Of a stretch of 64,000 nt of DNA, positions 27,387-36,938 are shown piece after piece. Source of the stretch: UBA8337 sp963932545 (GTDB lineage: Bacteria > Pseudomonadota > Alphaproteobacteria > RS24). A program made the translations under genes and the position numbers. How positions within the stretch are numbered: the first letter of the stretch is position 1; each line of letters opens with the position of its first letter. The notes beneath the pieces are model-generated. The model ran no database searches and had not been told where the DNA came from. It saw only the letters and a program-made list of their open reading frames with translations. Location of the stretch: positions 1-64,000 of the forward strand of contig CAWVRH010000008.1 in NCBI GenBank assembly GCA_963932545.1, given 5' to 3'.

Positions 27387-27989
27387 ATGAACTTGAACTC
27401 GAAATATTTTGATAGTATCCGCGCTTCGCGCAAGAATGACAAGCGTGTGCAAGTTTCCAAAAAAGTGGCTTGCGACTGGCCTGATTGCAAAGAAGATGCG
27501 GGCTACCCTGCCCCCGTTGGCGCGCACGAAAGCGACGGCGAAGCCAAGCAACGTAATTTTTGCTTCGCCCATGTGAAGCAATATAACCGCAGCTTCAACT
27601 ATTTCGAAGGCATGACGGAAGAAGATTCAGAAAGCTTCCGCCGCGCCGCCAGAACGGGTCATCGCCCCACATGGTCGATGGGCACAAGGCGCGCGCGCGG
27701 CACCAAAGCCGAAGATTGGCAATTCCATGACCCCATGGAACTCATGTCACATGAAGGCAATGGCGCCAAAGAAAAGAAACGCGCCTCGAAAGTTACCTCT
27801 GGCCAAGAGCGCGCGCTCACTGTGTTGGAGCTGCCTACCAGCGCCAAGCCAGAAGATGTGCGCAAACGCTATAAAGCTCTGGTGAAACAATATCACCCAG
27901 ACGCCAATGGCGGCAAACGCACCCATGAAGAGCAATTGCAAAGCGTCATTCAAGCGCATGACTATTTAAAAGCTTCGGGCTTTTGCTAG
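27387..27989 (+). CDS. J-domain protein upstream of cobST
   Basis: The 200-residue protein has an N-terminal region with spaced Cys/His residues (VACDWPDCKEDAGYPAPVG and FCFAHVKQYN), resembling a small zinc site. The C-terminal J domain (about residues 143-200) has YKALVKQYHPDANGG, including the HPD motif that activates DnaK. Such a gene directly ahead of cobS is a recurring alphaproteobacterial arrangement. A role in assembling or folding the cobaltochelatase complex is an attractive inference, not shown. Confidence 0.85.
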   Translation: MNLNSKYFDSIRASRKNDKRVQVSKKVACDWPDCKEDAGYPAPVGAHESDGEAKQRNFCFAHVKQYNRSFNYFEGMTEEDSESFRRAARTGHRPTWSMGTRRARGTKAEDWQFHDPMELMSHEGNGAKEKKRASKVTSGQERALTVLELPTSAKPEDVRKRYKALVKQYHPDANGGKRTHEEQLQSVIQAHDYLKASGFC

Positions 27990-28049
27990 TCAGCGCTATC
28001 TGAACCCCTAATCTAACACCCTTAAAATTAAGAATTTTCGGAGATTTAC

Positions 28050-29063
28050 ATGAGTAATTCGGCACAAGATAACATCGCCCCTAACGCGTCTATGCCTGAC
28101 GCGCCAGACACAACCGTTAATGCGCGCGACGCATTCGGCATTGATCTGGACATGCAAGTCCCCGCCTTTAAAGAGCGCAGCGAGCATGTGCCTGAAGTCG
28201 ATGAAAATTATTTATTCGACCGCCAGACCACTTTGGCGCTGCTGGCCGGCTTTACCCATAACCGCCGCGTCATGGTGCAGGGCTATCACGGCACAGGTAA
28301 ATCGACCCATATCGAACAGGTTGCCGCCCGCCTGAACTGGCCATGTGTGCGCGTCAATTTAGACAGCCACGTCAGCCGCATCGACCTTGTCGGCAAAGAC
28401 GCGATTGTTTTAAAAGACGGCAAGCAAGTGACCGAGTTTCAACAAGGCATTCTGCCTTGGGCGCTGCAAAACCCTGTTGCTCTGGTGTTTGACGAATATG
28501 ATGCGGGCCGTCCTGACGTGATGTTTGTTATCCAGCGCGTATTGGAAGTGGCGGGTAAATTGACCCTGCTCGACCAAAACAAAGTAATCCGTCCGAACCC
28601 AAATTTCCGTCTGTTCGCCACCACCAACACCATTGGTCTTGGCGATACGTCGGGTCTGTATCACGGTACGCAACAAATAAACCAAGGCCAGATGGACCGT
28701 TGGAACATTGTCACAACCTTGAACTATCTGCCGCATGAACGCGAAACCGATATTGTGCACGCCAAAGCCCCCGGCTATGAGGGCGCAGAAGGGCGCGAGA
28801 AAATCGCTGCCATGGTGCGCGTCGCTGATTTAACTCGCTCATCGTTTGTGAACGGCGATATCTCAACCCTTATGAGCCCGCGTACGGTGCTGACCTGGGC
28901 CGAGAACGCGAGCATTTTAGGCCAAGACATCGCGCTGGCCTTCCAGCTGACTTTCTTGAACAAATGCGATGAGTTGGAACGCCCGACAGTAGCTGAATTT
29001 TACCAGCGTTGCTTTGGCGATGAATTGCCCCAAGACGCCATTTCGGTTCTGGCAGGCAATTAA
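28050..29063 (+). CDS. cobS: cobaltochelatase subunit CobS
   Basis: CobS is the AAA+ ATPase of the aerobic cobaltochelatase CobNST, which inserts cobalt into hydrogenobyrinate diamide in B12 synthesis. The 337-residue protein has Walker A GYHGTGKST (residues 78-86), Walker B ALVFDEYDAG and sensor-type FATTNTIGLGD. An AATTTTCGGAGATTTAC leader with GGAG gives a good ribosome binding site. cobT follows 20 bases later; the large CobN subunit is not in the window. Confidence 0.94.
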   Translation: MSNSAQDNIAPNASMPDAPDTTVNARDAFGIDLDMQVPAFKERSEHVPEVDENYLFDRQTTLALLAGFTHNRRVMVQGYHGTGKSTHIEQVAARLNWPCVRVNLDSHVSRIDLVGKDAIVLKDGKQVTEFQQGILPWALQNPVALVFDEYDAGRPDVMFVIQRVLEVAGKLTLLDQNKVIRPNPNFRLFATTNTIGLGDTSGLYHGTQQINQGQMDRWNIVTTLNYLPHERETDIVHAKAPGYEGAEGREKIAAMVRVADLTRSSFVNGDISTLMSPRTVLTWAENASILGQDIALAFQLTFLNKCDELERPTVAEFYQRCFGDELPQDAISVLAGN

Positions 29064-29083
29064 GCCAGCCTTAGGAAAACGCG

Positions 29084-31054
29084 ATGATCGAAAAATCACC
29101 GGTTGAGGAATTTAAACGCGCCCTGACGCAGACCATGCGCTCGATGGCCGAAGAGGCTGAGCTATCGGTTAGCTTCGGCTCGGAAAAACCCGTTTTGGCG
29201 GGTTTGAAAGCGCGCTTGCCTCAGCCCACGCGCGACCTAGAGCCAAGGGATGTGCAAAATGTGCGCGGCCAATCCGATAGTTTTGCGCTGCACTTAGCGC
29301 ATAATGATGCGGCCCTCTCGCTCGATATGGCGCCAAGTGAAACCGATGCAAGGGCCGTGTTTGATGCGGCTGAAACGGCGCGTTGCGAATCTATCGGCTC
29401 GCTAGCTATGACAGGCGTGGGGCAAAACATCGGTGCGATGCACGAGCAGCGCTGCCAGAAACTCGGCTTGCAAGAAGCAACCACACGCGAAACCGCCCCG
29501 CTAGAAGAGGCGCTGGGCTTTATGGTACGCGAACAATTGACGGGCCTTGCCCCACCGCCTTCCGCTATGGGCGTGGTGTCGGCTTGGCGCGATTGGGTAG
29601 ACGAGCGCGTCGGCGATAAAATTGGCGGGCTCGAAGCCGTCATCCAAGACCAACGCGCCTTTGGCGAATTAACCCGTGACATTTTGGTTGACCTAGAGCT
29701 GATGCAAGCCTCCGGCGAAAACGAAGAAGGCGACGGCGAAGACGGCGACGGCGACGGCGACGGCGAAGACGGCGAGCAAGATGGCGAAGGCGGTCAAGCC
29801 GAAAGCCAAGAAGGCATGTCGGCCGACGATATGGAAGTTGGCGATCAAGCCATGGAAGAAGGCGACGAACAAACCGTCCAGATGGAAGGCGAGGAAGTCG
29901 AGGGCGATGGCGAAGGCGAGGAAGCCGGCGAAGCGGCAGACCCTTACGCGCCAGACGGCGATCTGAACCCAGAAAAATCAGCCTATAATATTTATACCAG
30001 CAAGTTCGACGAAACCATTGAAGCCGAAGAGCTATGCGACCAAGAAGAGTTAGACCGCTTGCGCGCTTATCTCGACCAGCAATTGCAACAAATGCAAGGC
30101 GTGGTCGCGCGCCTCGCCAATCGGCTGCAACGCCGCTTGCAGGCCAAGCAGAACCGCACTTGGGAATTTGACCTAGAAGAAGGCTACCTCGACCCTGCGC
30201 GTCTCTCGCGCATTATTATGGACCCGATGCAGCCGCTGTCTTTCAAGATGGAAAGTGACACGAAGTTTCGCGATACAGTCGTCACCCTTCTCATAGATAA
30301 CTCTGGCTCGATGCGTGGGCGCCCGATTACCGTGGCCGCCATGTGCGCCGATATTCTGGCCCGCACGCTCGAGCGCTGCAATGTGAAGACCGAGATTTTG
30401 GGCTTTACCACCCGCGCCTGGAAAGGCGGCCAATCGCGCGAAGTTTGGATGAGCAATGGCAAACCAAGCCACCCCGGCCGCTTGAACGATTTACGCCATA
30501 TTATTTACAAAGGCGCCGATGCCCCATGGCGGCGCGCGCGCAAAAACCTTGGGCTGATGATGCGCGAAGGTCTTTTGAAAGAAAACATTGATGGCGAAGC
30601 GCTCATCTGGGCCCACAACCGCCTCTTGGCCCGCCCCGAGCAACGCCGCATTTTAATGGTTATCTCGGATGGCGCGCCGGTGGATGATTCTACTTTGAGC
30701 GTCAACGCAGGCAATTATCTGGAAAAACATTTGCGCAATGTCATCGAAGACATTGAAACCCAATCTCCGGTTGAGCTCATCGCCATTGGCATTGGCCATG
30801 ATGTGACGCGCTATTACCGCCGCGCGGTCACCATTGTCGACGCCGAGCAATTGGGCGGCGCGATGACGGACAAGCTGGCTGAATTATTCGATGAGAATGA
30901 TGGCGAGAAGAAGCGCGAAAAGGGCATGAATACAGGCGCCCTAAAAGCTGGCTCTAAGCCGACGCCCTCAAGTGGTGCGGGCGGGGGTGCCAGTCGCAGG
31001 CGTGCGGGCGTGCGCACAAGCGCAGTTCCCGTGCGGGGCGCAAGCAGCACCTAA
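29084..31054 (+). CDS. cobT: cobaltochelatase subunit CobT
   Basis: CobT is the co-chaperone partner of CobS. The 656-residue protein has an N-terminal helical domain, a very acidic Glu/Asp/Gly-rich linker (about residues 214-300), and a C-terminal von Willebrand A domain with the metal-site motif LIDNSGSMRGRPI. The tail after about residue 605 is Ser/Ala/Arg-rich. The acidic linker is a family trait but is notably repetitive here (GDGDGDGEDG). Confidence 0.94.
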   Translation: MIEKSPVEEFKRALTQTMRSMAEEAELSVSFGSEKPVLAGLKARLPQPTRDLEPRDVQNVRGQSDSFALHLAHNDAALSLDMAPSETDARAVFDAAETARCESIGSLAMTGVGQNIGAMHEQRCQKLGLQEATTRETAPLEEALGFMVREQLTGLAPPPSAMGVVSAWRDWVDERVGDKIGGLEAVIQDQRAFGELTRDILVDLELMQASGENEEGDGEDGDGDGDGEDGEQDGEGGQAESQEGMSADDMEVGDQAMEEGDEQTVQMEGEEVEGDGEGEEAGEAADPYAPDGDLNPEKSAYNIYTSKFDETIEAEELCDQEELDRLRAYLDQQLQQMQGVVARLANRLQRRLQAKQNRTWEFDLEEGYLDPARLSRIIMDPMQPLSFKMESDTKFRDTVVTLLIDNSGSMRGRPITVAAMCADILARTLERCNVKTEILGFTTRAWKGGQSREVWMSNGKPSHPGRLNDLRHIIYKGADAPWRRARKNLGLMMREGLLKENIDGEALIWAHNRLLARPEQRRILMVISDGAPVDDSTLSVNAGNYLEKHLRNVIEDIETQSPVELIAIGIGHDVTRYYRRAVTIVDAEQLGGAMTDKLAELFDENDGEKKREKGMNTGALKAGSKPTPSSGAGGGASRRRAGVRTSAVPVRGASST

Positions 31055-31082
31055 TTTATAAAGGTAAAATCCGAAACAGGAT

Positions 31083-31364
31083 TTAGGCTGATTTAGCGTT
31101 TACTAGCTTTTTCAGCTTCAAAGCGCGCGACGACAATTGTGCGTCTTTGGCTTTGATCAAGAACGCATCGATACCCCCGATATGCTCCACCGAGCGCAGA
31201 GCGCTAGCTGAGATACGAAGTTTCAAAGCGCGGCCCAGCGTTTCGCTAGGCAGACTGCATTGCTGCAGGTTCGGCAGAAAGCGACGACGCGTACGGTTCA
31301 TAGCATGGCTAACATTGTTGCCACTCATTACAGATTTGCCAGTCAGTTCGCATACACGTGACAT
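31083..31364 (-). CDS. rpmB: 50S ribosomal protein L28
   Basis: The 93-residue protein MSRVCELTGKSVMSGNNVSH... with NRTRRRFLPNLQ and LKLRISASALRSVEHIGGID is a standard bacterial L28. An AGGAG precedes the ATG. It stands alone on the minus strand, which is usual in alphaproteobacteria, and is convergent with cobT. Confidence 0.97.
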   Translation of the reverse strand: MSRVCELTGKSVMSGNNVSHAMNRTRRRFLPNLQQCSLPSETLGRALKLRISASALRSVEHIGGIDAFLIKAKDAQLSSRALKLKKLVNAKSA

Positions 31365-31448
31365 CGGTCACTCCTATTCATCTCGTTAAAAACTAGAGCC
31401 TTTAGCCTACTCATGCAGGCGGTGCCCTGTTTCAAGCCTTTGATATAG

Positions 31449-31478
31449 AAAACCACCCGCTTTGCGTCAAGCGGTTTT
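31449..31478 (-). terminator. probable intrinsic terminator after the thioesterase gene
   Basis: CCGCTT (31457-31462) and AAGCGG (31469-31474) form a 6-bp stem with a 6-base loop, touching the thioesterase stop codon. On the minus strand it is followed by GTGG and TTTT. AAAA on the other side allows an extended stem, so the hairpin could also act in the plus direction. Confidence 0.45.
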
Positions 31479-31974
31479 AGCTCTCTTTCGAAACTTTCGC
31501 CATGCCCGACATGCCCGCCTTGGCGCCATGGTTGGCATCGAGAACAATATCGGTAATTTTAAAAATTCCACTGCCGGTAATCACTGGGCCGTCTTTGCCC
31601 ACCAATTGGCCGCTCACGAAGCCCGTGCTTTTGGTGGCGCGTGTGCATTCACCTTCGCAAATCAAAAAATCGCCCAATTGACCCGGGGCCAAAAAGTCGA
31701 AATTAAAGCTGACAGACGGCGTGAAACGCGCGCCGCCCATATGATTGTGCAGCACGAAGGCAAGCCCCACATCCATCACCGTCATCAACATGCCGCCATG
31801 GCAGATGCCGGCCGGATTACACATATGCTCTTGCACCTCAAACCCCAATTGCTGATCGCCAGTCTCTAGGCTGCCTCGGATGTAAATCGGGCCGACATGC
31901 TCGGTAAAATGCGCGTCGAGATGGTCAAACATGCCGTCAAAGTCTAATTCTTTCCAGCCGTCTGGAATACTCAT
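31477..31974 (-). CDS. PaaI-type hotdog thioesterase
   Basis: The 165-residue protein has the 4HBT hotdog signature CNPAGICHGGMLMTVMDVGLA, with the HGG turn and following Asp, and the strand SVSFNFDFLAPGQLGD. PaaI-like thioesterases hydrolyse aryl- or acyl-CoA esters. Its ATG overlaps the TGA of the acyl-CoA dehydrogenase gene by 4 bases (ATGA), so the two act together, probably on the same acyl-CoA pool. Confidence 0.88.
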   Translation of the reverse strand: MSIPDGWKELDFDGMFDHLDAHFTEHVGPIYIRGSLETGDQQLGFEVQEHMCNPAGICHGGMLMTVMDVGLAFVLHNHMGGARFTPSVSFNFDFLAPGQLGDFLICEGECTRATKSTGFVSGQLVGKDGPVITGSGIFKITDIVLDANHGAKAGMSGMAKVSKES

Positions 31975-33257
31975 GCTTTGTTTTCCTTGCCGGGTTGAAT
32001 AAAGCCAAATAAATGCGCCGCCACTTTACGGATTTGTATCTCTTCCGAACCTTCGGTAATGCGATAGCGACGGTGATGGCGATAAATATGCTCAAACGGC
32101 ATATGGCGCGAATAGCCAATACCGCCATGGGTTTGAATGGCTTGGTCGGCGGCCTCACAAACCAATCGATTGGCGCGGTAATTGCACATGGACACTTTAT
32201 CCGACAGATAAATAGCCACTTCGGGTTTGCTCATCGTGTCCATTTGTGCCGCCGTTTTATAAACCAAATTGCGGATCATCTCATTTTCCGTATGCAGCTC
32301 GGTGAGTGGAAACTGAATCGCCTGATTGGTGGCCAAAGGCTTGCCGAAAGGCGCGCGGGTTTTGGCATAGGCGACGCTTTCATTGATGCAATATTGCGCC
32401 GCGCCCACACCACTGGCCGCTTGGCGGATACGGTTTTCATGGACAAAATGCTGCGCCAAAGCGAGGCCATTATCGGGGGCGCCAAATATCGCGCTCTCAG
32501 GCACCCAAATATTCGTGAACGACACGCGCGGATGGTCGGTCGGCATATTAAAGGTCCACATATATTCTTCGATTTTTACGCCTGGGTCATCGGCAGGCAC
32601 CAAAAAGCAAGTGATGCCGCGCGCCGCGCCATCTTCGCCAGAGGTGCGCGCAAACACCATCACATGACTGGCGACATGCATGCCTGTCGTCCACATTTTC
32701 TCGCCATTGATGAGCCAGCCATCAACACCATCGCGGGTTTCGCGCACGCCACGCGTTTCCATCCATGTCGCATCCGAGCCATGCGCCGCTTCGGTCAGGC
32801 CAAAGCAAATGCGGTGCGTGCCGCCCAACATGCCGTTAATAAATGTGTCGGCCTGTTCGGGCGTGCCAAAATCACGGAACATGAGAACTTGCGGTATATT
32901 GCCAACGATCGAGCTTTCGTTTTGCAAATCATTATGCAGCCCTAAACCTTTGGCGGCCAAATGCTCACGAATAACGGCCATGGCTAAATTAGATCCATCG
33001 GCGCCGCCATATTCTTTCGGCAGAGCAAAACGCAAATGCCCCGCTTTATCGGCGCGGCGGCGCATTTCGCGCAACAGCTCTTCCCACTCGGGGCGCGGCA
33101 GGCCGTTATTGTCCCAATCGGTGCGCGCGTTTTCGCGGCGATGGTCAAAAAACCGATTGTTATCATCCTGCATCTGCAGCGGTGTAATTTCGTCGTCGAT
33201 GAACTTATCCAGAACCGCTAAATAAGCGCGGATATCATCAGGAATCTCATAATCCAT
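31971..33257 (-). CDS. acyl-CoA dehydrogenase (ACAD10/11-like)
   Basis: The 428-residue flavoprotein has the acyl-CoA dehydrogenase layout: N-terminal helices, the FAD-contact CFGLTEAAHGSDATWMETRG, KMWTTGMHVASHVMVFARTS, the C-terminal IQTHGGIGYSRHMPFEHIYR and RITEGSEEIQIRKVAA. The HND-QNESSIVGN region and spacing resemble the ACAD10/11 branch, which handles unusual or branched acyl-CoAs. GGGAG ahead of ATG 33255-33257 fixes the start. Substrate unknown. Confidence 0.88.
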   Translation of the reverse strand: MDYEIPDDIRAYLAVLDKFIDDEITPLQMQDDNNRFFDHRRENARTDWDNNGLPRPEWEELLREMRRRADKAGHLRFALPKEYGGADGSNLAMAVIREHLAAKGLGLHNDLQNESSIVGNIPQVLMFRDFGTPEQADTFINGMLGGTHRICFGLTEAAHGSDATWMETRGVRETRDGVDGWLINGEKMWTTGMHVASHVMVFARTSGEDGAARGITCFLVPADDPGVKIEEYMWTFNMPTDHPRVSFTNIWVPESAIFGAPDNGLALAQHFVHENRIRQAASGVGAAQYCINESVAYAKTRAPFGKPLATNQAIQFPLTELHTENEMIRNLVYKTAAQMDTMSKPEVAIYLSDKVSMCNYRANRLVCEAADQAIQTHGGIGYSRHMPFEHIYRHHRRYRITEGSEEIQIRKVAAHLFGFIQPGKENKA

Positions 33258-33432
33258 AAAACTCTCCCTTTGGGCGGAAATCATGCGCGAGCCAAACAAA
33301 TCTGGCAAGCGTCTTCTCGGGTTTAATCGAAGCACCCACTAGATGTAGGCGTGAACAGATAGGGGGAAGACACTATGGTAGTGATTCGGACACGCTATGT
33401 TCGCCCCCTGTTCATGGGAAAAGGGCAAAACC

Positions 33433-33461
33433 GATTCGTCCACAGGCCTATCCGACGAATC
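33433..33461. repeat. 8-bp inverted repeat upstream of the SUV3-like helicase
   Basis: GATTCGTC (33433-33440) and GACGAATC (33454-33461) are perfect inverted copies around a 13-base spacer whose middle is AGGCCT. Each arm contains a GANTC site (the CcrM methylation target in alphaproteobacteria); a third GATTC lies at 33383-33387. No T-run follows, so it is not a terminator. A second small hairpin (GCAA-AAGC-TTGC flanked by GCGC) lies at about 33480-33501. Confidence 0.6.
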
Positions 33462-33519
33462 AAGGGAATTACACGCCACGCGCTTGCAAAAGCTTGCGCG
33501 CTTGGTCATGGTTAGCGCT

Positions 33520-36450
33520 ATGTCCAACCTGTCTTTTCAGCCCCACTTGCGTATTGTTCTCGGGCCCACCAACACTGGCAAAACCCACCTCGCGATGGAA
33601 CGTTTATTGGCCCACACCAGCGGGATGATTGGCTTGCCGTTGCGGCTTTTGGCGCGCGAAGTCTATGACCGCTGCCTGCGTGGCGACTTCGGGCACGTGC
33701 ATAAAGCAGACTTGGCCTTAATCACAGGCGAGGAGAAAATTCTACCTCCCAAGGCGCGATATTTTATTTGCACCACGGAAGCCATGCCGATTAGCCGCGA
33801 AGTTCAATTTGTAGCCATTGATGAGTGCCAATTGGCGGCCGACCCTGAACGCGGCCATGTGTTCACCGACCGTATTTTGCATGCGCGCGGCACCTCCGAG
33901 ACCCTTTTATTGGGCGCCGAAACCATGGCCCCCATCTTGCGCCAATTGCTCGGCAAAATAGAAATTGAAAGCCGTGGCCGTTTCTCGCGTCTCAGCTGGG
34001 GCGGCAGCCATAAATTATCGCGCCTGCCAAGACGCAGCGCCGTGGCGGCTTTTTCGGCTGACAATGTTTACGCCATTGCCGAGATTATTCGCCAACAACG
34101 CGGCGGTGCCGCCGTGGTGATGGGCGGCTTGAGCCCGCGCACCAGAAACGCCCAAGTCGAGATGTATCAATCGGGCGAGGTCGATTTTCTGGTCGCTACC
34201 GATGCCATTGGCATGGGGTTGAATATGGATGTCGACCATGTGGCCTTTGCCCAGAGACGAAAATTCGACGGCCGCAGGCACCGCCAACTCAGCGCCTCTG
34301 AATTGGCGCAAATTGCAGGCCGCGCTGGCCGCCACACGCAAGATGGCAGCTTTGGCGTCACCGGCGATTTGGAAGCCTTTGAAGAGCCGCTCATCGAGCA
34401 GATTGAGACGCATGAATTTGAGCCGGTAAAAGGCTTGTTTTGGCGCAACCCTAATTTGGACTTTTCTAGTCTGGAAGCTTTATTGTTGAGCTTGGAAAAA
34501 ACCGCGCCGCGCGCAGGCCTGATGCGCGCGCCCGCTGCCGACGACCAGCAAGCCCTCAAACTATTAAGCCGCGACCCAGACACGCTTGATTCACTGGGGG
34601 ATGGAAGTCTACACACGTCTGGCGCCAATCCAGCGCTTGAGCTTTTGTGGCAAGTGGCGCAAACGCCTGATTTTCGAAAAACCACGGTCGGCGAACACAG
34701 CGCGCTGATCGGAGAAGTGTTCGGCTTTTTGAGCGGTCGCGAGGGGCAAATCCCCGAAAGCTGGATGGGCGAGCGCATTGAGCGTTGCGACCGCCTAGAT
34801 GGGGACTTGGGCACTTTGTCGATGCGACTGGCACATATCCGCACTTGGACCTATATTGCCCAGCGCAATGATTGGTTGGCCGACCCTGCCCATTGGCAGG
34901 GGGTCAGCCGTAGTGTAGAAGACCGTCTATCGGATGCGCTGCATAATAAATTAATGGGGCAATTTGTAGATCGCAAAACATCCGCCCTAATGCGGCGGCT
35001 TGCTGGACGAGAGGTTATCGTGGCGAATATTGAAGACAATGGCGACATTCTAGTGGCCGAAGAATATATGGGTCGGTTGAGCGGCTTGCATGTCGAGCGC
35101 GACCCGCGCCTGAAAGGCGTGCCAGCGGGAACCGCGCGCGCCGCGGTTGAAAAAGCCATCGGCGATGCCCTTCGAACCCGCGCGCAAGACATCAGCCAAG
35201 CGGGCGATGACGCCTTTTCTCTTACCCAAACGGGCGAGATTATTTGGCAGACCGCCTGTGTTGGACAATTGCAAACCAATGGCGGACGCGAAGCTGATAA
35301 ATTAGCCTACCTCAACCCGTCCGCTCACTTAATGGCCGATGAAGCCCTGACGGGGGACGCGCGCCAACGCGCCGAAACTCGGCTGACCGATTGGGTGCGC
35401 GCCAAGACAGCGCATGACCTAGACCCTTTGAAAAAACTCGAAACCGCGAAAGACCTAGACGGTTTGGCCCGCGGACTGGCTTTTCAATTGCTCGAACATA
35501 AGGGCAGTTTGGCGCGCCGAGATGTGGCTGATATTTTGACTAAATTGGACCAACCCTTGCGCAGCCAATTACGAAAATTAGGCGTGCGCTTCGGCTTTTA
35601 TACCGTCTTTGTGCCAGCCCTTCTTAAACCAGCGCCTGCCCGACTGTTGGCACTCATGAGCCTTTTAGAAGGTCAACAAACCGACGCCGCCAAGCCGACA
35701 AGCGCACCGGAAACAGCCCCGCGCGATATCGCCAAAGATTTAGCCGCCCTTCCGGCTGCTGGCCTGACCTCTTGCGCGCGCGAAAAATTGCCGTTTTATC
35801 TGTATCGCGCGGCTGGTTTTTACACGACGAAAAACCGCGCCATTCGACTAGATATGCTAGAGCGCCTCGCAGATCTCATTCGCCCTGCACTGGAGCAAAG
35901 CAAAGCGCAAAAAAGCAAAGGCTTTGAAGCCAGCGAAGCCATGATGTCCATCATGGGCTGTGGCGTCGATGATTTGGCCGAAATATTGACAGCTCTAGGG
36001 TATCAATCGCAAGAGGTAGACGCGAGCTCTTTGCCCGCTAAACCCGATGACGTTAAGCCCGTTGACGCTGCGCCCGTTGATGCTGCGCCAGCCCCTGAGG
36101 CCGCATCGACACCTGAAGACAAACCAGAAGCCACAGAAAATGAGGCTGCAGAAACAGCCCTAGAACAAGGCCAAGAAACAGGCCAAGAAACAACTGCCGA
36201 GCCCGAGGCGGTTAAACTCGTGACCCTATGGCGTCCGGCCCGCACCCAACGAAACCAGCAAAAGCAGGCACCCCCAAAGCGCAAAAACGGCGCGGATGGT
36301 GAGGCCCAGAATGGCGGCAAAAATAAATCTGGCGGTTCCGCTAACCGGCGCACAGGCGGCGCGAGCAAACCTGCACGAGCCGAAAAACAAGCCGACCCTA
36401 ATTCGCCTTTTGCCGTTTTGAAATCCTTACAATCAGATAGTGATGACTAG
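33520..36450 (+). CDS. SUV3-like superfamily 2 RNA helicase
   Basis: From ATG 33520 the product is 976 residues. It opens with Walker A GPTNTGKTHLA (about residues 15-25), followed by LPLRLLAREVYDR, ITGEEKI, the DE-box-like AIDECQLAADPERGHVFTDR, LLLGAETM, and motif VI QIAGRAGRH. This is the alphaproteobacterial relative of mitochondrial SUV3, an RNA helicase of the degradosome. The C-terminal ~150 residues are low-complexity (VDAAPVDAAPAPEAAS, then basic Lys/Arg/Gly) and may bind RNA. Starts at 33508 or 33397 are also open; the shorter form matches the family core. It overlaps the S4 gene. Confidence 0.88.
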   Translation: MSNLSFQPHLRIVLGPTNTGKTHLAMERLLAHTSGMIGLPLRLLAREVYDRCLRGDFGHVHKADLALITGEEKILPPKARYFICTTEAMPISREVQFVAIDECQLAADPERGHVFTDRILHARGTSETLLLGAETMAPILRQLLGKIEIESRGRFSRLSWGGSHKLSRLPRRSAVAAFSADNVYAIAEIIRQQRGGAAVVMGGLSPRTRNAQVEMYQSGEVDFLVATDAIGMGLNMDVDHVAFAQRRKFDGRRHRQLSASELAQIAGRAGRHTQDGSFGVTGDLEAFEEPLIEQIETHEFEPVKGLFWRNPNLDFSSLEALLLSLEKTAPRAGLMRAPAADDQQALKLLSRDPDTLDSLGDGSLHTSGANPALELLWQVAQTPDFRKTTVGEHSALIGEVFGFLSGREGQIPESWMGERIERCDRLDGDLGTLSMRLAHIRTWTYIAQRNDWLADPAHWQGVSRSVEDRLSDALHNKLMGQFVDRKTSALMRRLAGREVIVANIEDNGDILVAEEYMGRLSGLHVERDPRLKGVPAGTARAAVEKAIGDALRTRAQDISQAGDDAFSLTQTGEIIWQTACVGQLQTNGGREADKLAYLNPSAHLMADEALTGDARQRAETRLTDWVRAKTAHDLDPLKKLETAKDLDGLARGLAFQLLEHKGSLARRDVADILTKLDQPLRSQLRKLGVRFGFYTVFVPALLKPAPARLLALMSLLEGQQTDAAKPTSAPETAPRDIAKDLAALPAAGLTSCAREKLPFYLYRAAGFYTTKNRAIRLDMLERLADLIRPALEQSKAQKSKGFEASEAMMSIMGCGVDDLAEILTALGYQSQEVDASSLPAKPDDVKPVDAAPVDAAPAPEAASTPEDKPEATENEAAETALEQGQETGQETTAEPEAVKLVTLWRPARTQRNQQKQAPPKRKNGADGEAQNGGKNKSGGSANRRTGGASKPARAEKQADPNSPFAVLKSLQSDSDD

Positions 36451-36844
36451 CTCGCTCAAAAAGCCTATGCCTCCCTCCATGCGGGTCGATAAATGGCTCT
36501 GGCATGCGCGATTTTTCAAAACGCGCACTTTGGCCACCAAACTAGCCTCGGCTGGTAATGTGCGGGTGAATGGCGTCAAACAGACCCGAGCCTCGGCCAA
36601 TGTGAAGGCTGGCGACGTGCTTACGTTTCCCCTGAACAACTATGTTCGCCTCATCGAAGTCGTAAGCTTGAGTTTGCGGCGTGGGCCTGCGGCAGAAGCA
36701 CAAGCCCTATATATCGACCGCGATCCGCCGCAAGCCAAACCCAAGGAAGATAAAGTCGCCTCGCGCGAGCATGGCACGGGCCGGCCGACCAAAAAACAAC
36801 GCCGCGAGCAAGCCGCCTTTACGGGGCGCAGCGAAATAGGGTGA
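36443..36844 (+). CDS. S4-domain RNA-binding protein (HslR-like)
   Basis: The 133-residue product carries an S4 domain (PSMRVDKWLWHARFFKTRTL, LASAGNVRVNG, VKAGDVLTFPLNNYVRLIEV) and a basic C-terminus. It resembles Hsp15/HslR, which binds stalled 50S subunits carrying nascent chains. The ATG lies 8 bases inside the end of the helicase gene, so translation is coupled and the pair likely serves RNA or ribosome maintenance. A GTG at 36440 is an alternative start. Confidence 0.88.
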   Translation: MTSSLKKPMPPSMRVDKWLWHARFFKTRTLATKLASAGNVRVNGVKQTRASANVKAGDVLTFPLNNYVRLIEVVSLSLRRGPAAEAQALYIDRDPPQAKPKEDKVASREHGTGRPTKKQRREQAAFTGRSEIG

Positions 36845-36938
36845 GGCCACGCCAACATGCGACCAAAACAGGCATTGCATAGCGGCCCATGCCGCGTTAG
36901 GTAACTGCTTAGTCAAAATTTAGATAAGAGTTTCGCTC

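Noticed and set aside
29722..29790. GGCGAC repeats resembling a short repeat array
   Set aside because: They are coding repeats of the CobT acidic linker, with no spacers as in CRISPR.
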